DNA from: Limnoperna fortunei
Taxonomy: Eukaryota; Mollusca; Bivalvia; Mytilida; Modiolidae
NCBI GenBank assembly: GCA_944474755.1
Contig: OX104123.1
Coordinates: 21,967,083-22,031,082, forward strand
Length of the DNA: 64,000 nucleotides
Direction: 5' to 3'
Positions 59,123-64,000 of the stretch are shown one piece after another (position 1 is the first letter of the stretch; the number at the start of each line of letters is the position of its first letter). The notes under the pieces are model-generated. The model saw nothing but the letters and a program-made list of their open reading frames with translations, was not told the origin of the DNA and did not search any database. Made by a program: the position numbers and the translations under genes.

Positions 59123-62100
59123 GCAATTAATATAGAACTGTACTACTAAGTATAGAAATATAGCACTTACTATAGAACTCTACTACTAAGTATAGAAATA
59201 TAGCACTTACTATAGAACTGTACTACTTAGTATAGAAATATAGCACTTACTATAGAACTGTACTACTAAGTATAGAAATATAGCACTTACTATAGAACTG
59301 TACTACTAAGTATAGAAATATAGCACTTACTATAGAACTGTACTACTAAGTATAGAAATATAGCACTTACTATGGAACTGTACTTCTCAGAATAGAAAGA
59401 TACCACTTACTATAGAACTGCACTTCTAAGTATAGAATATAACACTTACTATAGAACTGTACTACTAAGTATAAAAATATAGCACTTACTATAAAACTGT
59501 ACTACTAAGTATAGAAATACAGCACTTACTATAGAAATGTACTACTAAGTATAGAAATATAACACTTACTATAGAACTGTACTACTAAGTATAGAAATAT
59601 AACACTTACTATAAAGCTGTACTACTAAGTATAGAAATATAGCACTTACTATAGAACTGTACTACTCAGTATAGAAATATAGCACTTACTATAGAACTAT
59701 ACTACTAAGTATAGAAATTTAACACTTACTATAGAACTGCACTTCTAAGTATAGAAATATAGCACTTACTATAGAACTGTACTACTAAGTATAGAAATAT
59801 AGCACTTACTATAAAACTGTACTACTAAGTATAGAAATACAGCACTTACTATAGAAATGTACTACTTAGTATGGAAATATAACACTTACTATAGAACTGT
59901 ACTACTATGTATAGAAAGATACCTCTTACTATAGAACTGCACTTCTAAGTATAGAAATATAGCACTTACTATAGTACTGTACTACTAAGTATAGAAATAT
60001 AGCCTTTACTGTAGAACTGTACTACTAAGTATAGAAATATAGCACTTAATATAGAACTGTACTACTCAGTATAGAAATATAGCACTTACTATAGAACTGT
60101 ACTACTAAGTATTGAAATATAGCACTTACTATAGAACTGTACTACTAAGTATAGAAATATAGCACTTACTATAAAACTGTACTACTAAGTATAGAAATAC
60201 AGCACTTACTATAGAACTGTACTACTAAGTATAGAAATATAGTACTTCCTATAAAACTGTACTACTAAGTATAGAAATACAGCACTTACTATAGAACTGT
60301 ACTACTATGTATAGAAATATAGCACTTACTATAGAACTGTACTACTATGTATATAAAGATACCACTTACTATAGAACTGTACTACTGAGTATAGAAATAT
60401 AGCACTTACAATAGAAATGTACTACTAAGTATAGAAAAATAACACTTAGTATAGAACTGTACTACTAAGTACATAAATATAACACTTACTATAGAACTGT
60501 ACTACTATGTATAGAAATATGGCACTTACTATAGAACTGTACTACTAAGTGTAGAAATATAGCACTTACTATAGAACTCTACTACTCAGTATAGAAATAT
60601 AGGACTTACTATAGAACTGTACTACTAAGTATAGAAATATATAACACTTACTATAGAACTGTACTACTCAGTATCGAAATATAGCACTTACTGTAGAACT
60701 GTACTACTAAGTATAGAAATATAGCACTTACTATAGAACTGTACTACTAAGTATAGAAATATAGCACTTACTATAGAACTGTACTACTAAGTATAGAAAT
60801 ATAGTACTTACTATAGAACTGTACTAGTAAGTATAGAAATATAGCACTTACTATAGAACTGTACTACTAAGTATAGAAATATAGCACTTACTGTAGAACT
60901 GTACTACTAACTATAGAAATATAGCACTTACTATAGAACTGTACGACTCAGTATAGAAATATAGCACTTACTATAGAACTGTACTACTCAGTATAGAAAT
61001 ATAGCACTTACTATAGAACTGTACTTCTAAGTATAGAAAGATTCGATTTACTATAAAAACTGTACTTCTAAGTATATAAATACAGCACTTACTATAGAAC
61101 TGGACTACTAAGTATAGAAATATAACACTTACTATAGAACTGTACTACTCAGTATAGAAATATAACACTTACTATAGAACTGTACTACTAAGTATAGAAA
61201 TACAGCACTTACTATAGAACTGTACTACTCAGTAAAGAAATATAGCACTTACTATAGAACTGGACTACTAAGTATAGAAATATAACACTTACTATAGAAC
61301 TGTACTACTCAGTATAGCAATATAACCATTACTATAGAACGGTACTACTAAGTATAGAAATATAGCACTTACTATAGAACTGTACTACTAAGTATAGAAA
61401 TATAGCACTTACTATAGAACTGTACTACAAAGTATAGAAATATAGCACTTACTATAGAACTGTACTACTAAGTATAGAAATGTAACACTTACTATAGAAC
61501 TGTACTACTAAGTATAGAAATATAGCACTTACTATAAAACTGTACTACAAAGTATAGAAATATAGCACTTACTATAGAACTATACTACTAAGTATAGAAA
61601 TTTAACACTTACTATAGAACTGTAATACTATGTATAGAAAGATACCTCTTACTATAGAACTGCACTTCTAAGTATAGAAATATAGCACGTACTATAGAAC
61701 TGTACTACTAAATGTAGAAATATAGTACTTCCTATAAAACTGTACTACTAAGTATAGAAATACAGCACTTACTATAGAACTGTACTACTATGTATAGAAA
61801 TATAGCACTTACTATAGAACTGTACTACTAAGTATAGAAATATAGCACTTACTATAGAAATGTACTACTAAGTATCGAAATATAACACTTACTATAGAAC
61901 TGTACTACTAAGTATATAAATATAACACTTACTATAGAACTGTACAACTATGTATAGAAATATGGCACTTACTATAGAACTGTACTACTAAGTATAGAAA
62001 TATAGTACTTACTATAGAAGTGTACTACTAAGTATAGAAATATAGCACTTACTATAGAACTGTACTACTAAGTATATAAATATAGCACTTACTATAGAAC

Positions 62101-64000
62101 TGTACTACTAACTATAGAAATATACCACTTACTATAGAACTGTACGACTCAGTATAGAAATATAGCACTTACTATAGAACTGTACTACTCAGTATAGAAA
62201 TATGGCACTTACTATAGAACTTTACTTCTAAGTATAGAAAGATTCCATTTACTATAAAAACTGTACTTCTAAGTATATAAATACAGCACTTACTATAGAA
62301 CTGGACTACTAAATATAGAAATATAACACTTACTATAGAACTGTACTACTCAGTATAGAAACATAACACTTACTATAGAACTGTACTACTCAGTATAGAA
62401 ATATAACACTTACTATAGAACTGTACTACTAAGTATAGAAATACAGCACTTACTATAGAACTGTACTACTCAGTATAGAAATATAGCACTTACTATAGAA
62501 CTGGACCACTAAGTATAGAAATATAACACTTACTATAGAACTGTACGACTCAGTATAGCAATATAACCATTACTATAGAACTGTACTACTAAGTATAGAA
62601 ATATAGCACTTACTATAGAACTGTACTACTCAGTATAGAAATATAGCACTTACTATAGAACTGGACTACTAAGTATAGAAATATAGCAATTAATATAGAA
62701 CTGTACTACTAAGTATAGCAATATAGCACTTACTATAGAACTCTACTACTAAGTATAGAAATATAGCACTTACTATAGAACTGTACTACTTAGTATAGAA
62801 ATATAGCACTTACTATAGAACTGTACTACTAAGTATAGAAATATAGCACTTACTATAGAACTGTACTACTAAGTATAGAAATATAGCACTTACTATAGAA
62901 CTGTACTACTAAGTATAGAAATATAGCACTTACTATGGAACTGTACTTCTCAGAATAGAAAGATACCACTTACTATAGAACTGCACTTCTAAGTATAGAA
63001 TATAACACTTACTATAGAACTGTACTACTAAGTATAAAAATATAGCACTTACTATAAAACTGTACTACTAAGTATAGAAATACAGCACTTACTATAGAAA
63101 TGTACTACTAAGTATAGAAATATAACACTTACTATAGAACTGTACTACTAAGTATAGAAATATAACACTTACTATAAAGCTGTACTACTAAGTATAGAAA
63201 TATAGCACTTACTATAGAACTGTACTACTCAGTATAGAAATACAGCACTTACTATAGAACTGTACTACTCAGTAAAGAAATATAGCACTTACTATAGAAC
63301 TGGACTACTAAGTATAGAAATAGAACACTTACTATAGAACTGTACGACTCAGTATAGCAATATAACCATTACTATAGAACGGTACTACTAAGTATAGAAA
63401 TATAGCACTTACTATAGAACTGTACTTCTAAGTATAGAAATATAGCACTTACTATAGAACTGTACTACAAAGTATAGAAATATAGCACTTACTATAGAAC
63501 TGTACTACTAAGTATAGAAATGTAACACTTACTATAGAACTGTACTACTAAGTATAGAAATATAGCACTTACTATAAAACTGTACTACTAAGTATAGAAA
63601 TATAGCACTTACTATAGAACTATACTACTAAGTATAGAAATTTAACACTTACTATAGAACTGTAATACTATGTATAGAAAGATACCTCATACTATAGAAC
63701 TGCACTTCTAAGTATAGAAATATAGCACGTACTATAGAACTGTACTACTAAATGTAGAAATATAGTACTTCCTATAAAACTGTACTACTAAGTATAGAAA
63801 TACAGCACTTACTATAGAACTGTACTACTATGTATAGAAATATAGCACTTACTATAGAACTGTACTACTAAGTATAGAAATATAGCACTTACTATAGAAA
63901 TGTACTACTAAGTATCGAAATATAACACTTACTATAGAACTGTACTACTAAGTATATAAATATAACACTTACTATAGAACTGTACAACTATGTATAGAAA
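59123..64000 (+). repeat. Higher-order repeat copy 2, cut by the window end
   Basis: Repeats the same order: a 3,563-bp block (59123-62685) and then the start of a short block at 62686. It shares the derived variant GCCTTTACTGTAG with copy 1 (54195 and 60002), whereas the block at 51154 has GCCCTTACTG. Block lengths differ from copy 1 by about one 40-bp unit. Confidence 0.8.

Larger units (their letters stand above)
51101..64000 (+). repeat. 40-bp dimeric satellite array, runs off the window
   Basis: The unit is ACTATAGAACTGTACTACTA followed by AGTATAGAAATATAGCACTT, about 320 copies in view. Each half is a diverged form of one 20-mer: the first matches 17 of 20 and the second 16 of 20 bases of the reverse complement of the 37202-48892 unit. 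Variants include AACACTT for AGCACTT, ACAGCACTT, GGACTACTA, GTACTACTC and AAAGATACCACTT, and they recur in a fixed order that reveals larger blocks. A few units are 41-42 bp (ATATATAACACTT). It is non-coding in all frames. The array continues beyond base 64000, so its full length is unknown. Confidence 0.97.

Overview
The window looks like AT-rich intergenic DNA from an animal, most likely a bivalve mollusc and possibly a mytilid. The grounds are tRNA-headed SINEs with split Pol III boxes, a pogo/Tigger-like transposon flanked by TA, a Crypton-type recombinase gene with a spliceosomal intron, a 167-bp tandem-core element resembling bivalve pearl/Helentron-associated elements, and a repeat near 32.4 kb that resembles one abundant in mussels. 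The taxon call rests on recognising repeats from memory. No bacterial gene structure is present and no intact host protein-coding gene can be shown.

Positions 1-37,200 are a patchwork of transposable elements in AT-rich sequence. The main items are: a complete pogo/Tigger-like DNA transposon at 3137-5271, with TA on both sides and one frameshift; a 512-bp retroposon at 5910-6421 with a perfect 13-bp target duplication; a pearl-like element at 7316-8757; two TTAA-flanked MITEs at 12647-12922 and 29412-29690, the second inserted inside an older retroposon; the 3' end of a non-LTR retrotransposon at 15107-15855; a decayed Crypton recombinase gene on the minus strand at 24717-26967; and many SINE copies. 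A few short stretches look like host exons: a CARD-like first exon at 14280, two possible terminal exons at 9559 and 23231, and a duplicated first-exon-like pair at 23865 and 24271. All of these are weak calls.

Positions 37,202-64,000 are almost entirely satellite DNA. A 20-bp satellite runs for 11.7 kb (37,202-48,892). A 1.5-kb unique spacer follows, then about 19 degenerate copies of the same 20-mer in the opposite orientation (50,362-50,740), then at least 12.9 kb of a 40-bp satellite that runs off the window (51,101-64,000). The 40-bp unit is a dimer of two diverged copies of that same 20-mer, also in the opposite orientation to the first array. The 40-bp array is further organised into a higher-order repeat of about 5.8 kb. 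The locus is therefore a very large inverted satellite pair around a small unique spacer, with apparent ancestral, monomeric and dimeric stages side by side. This is the most notable feature of the window.
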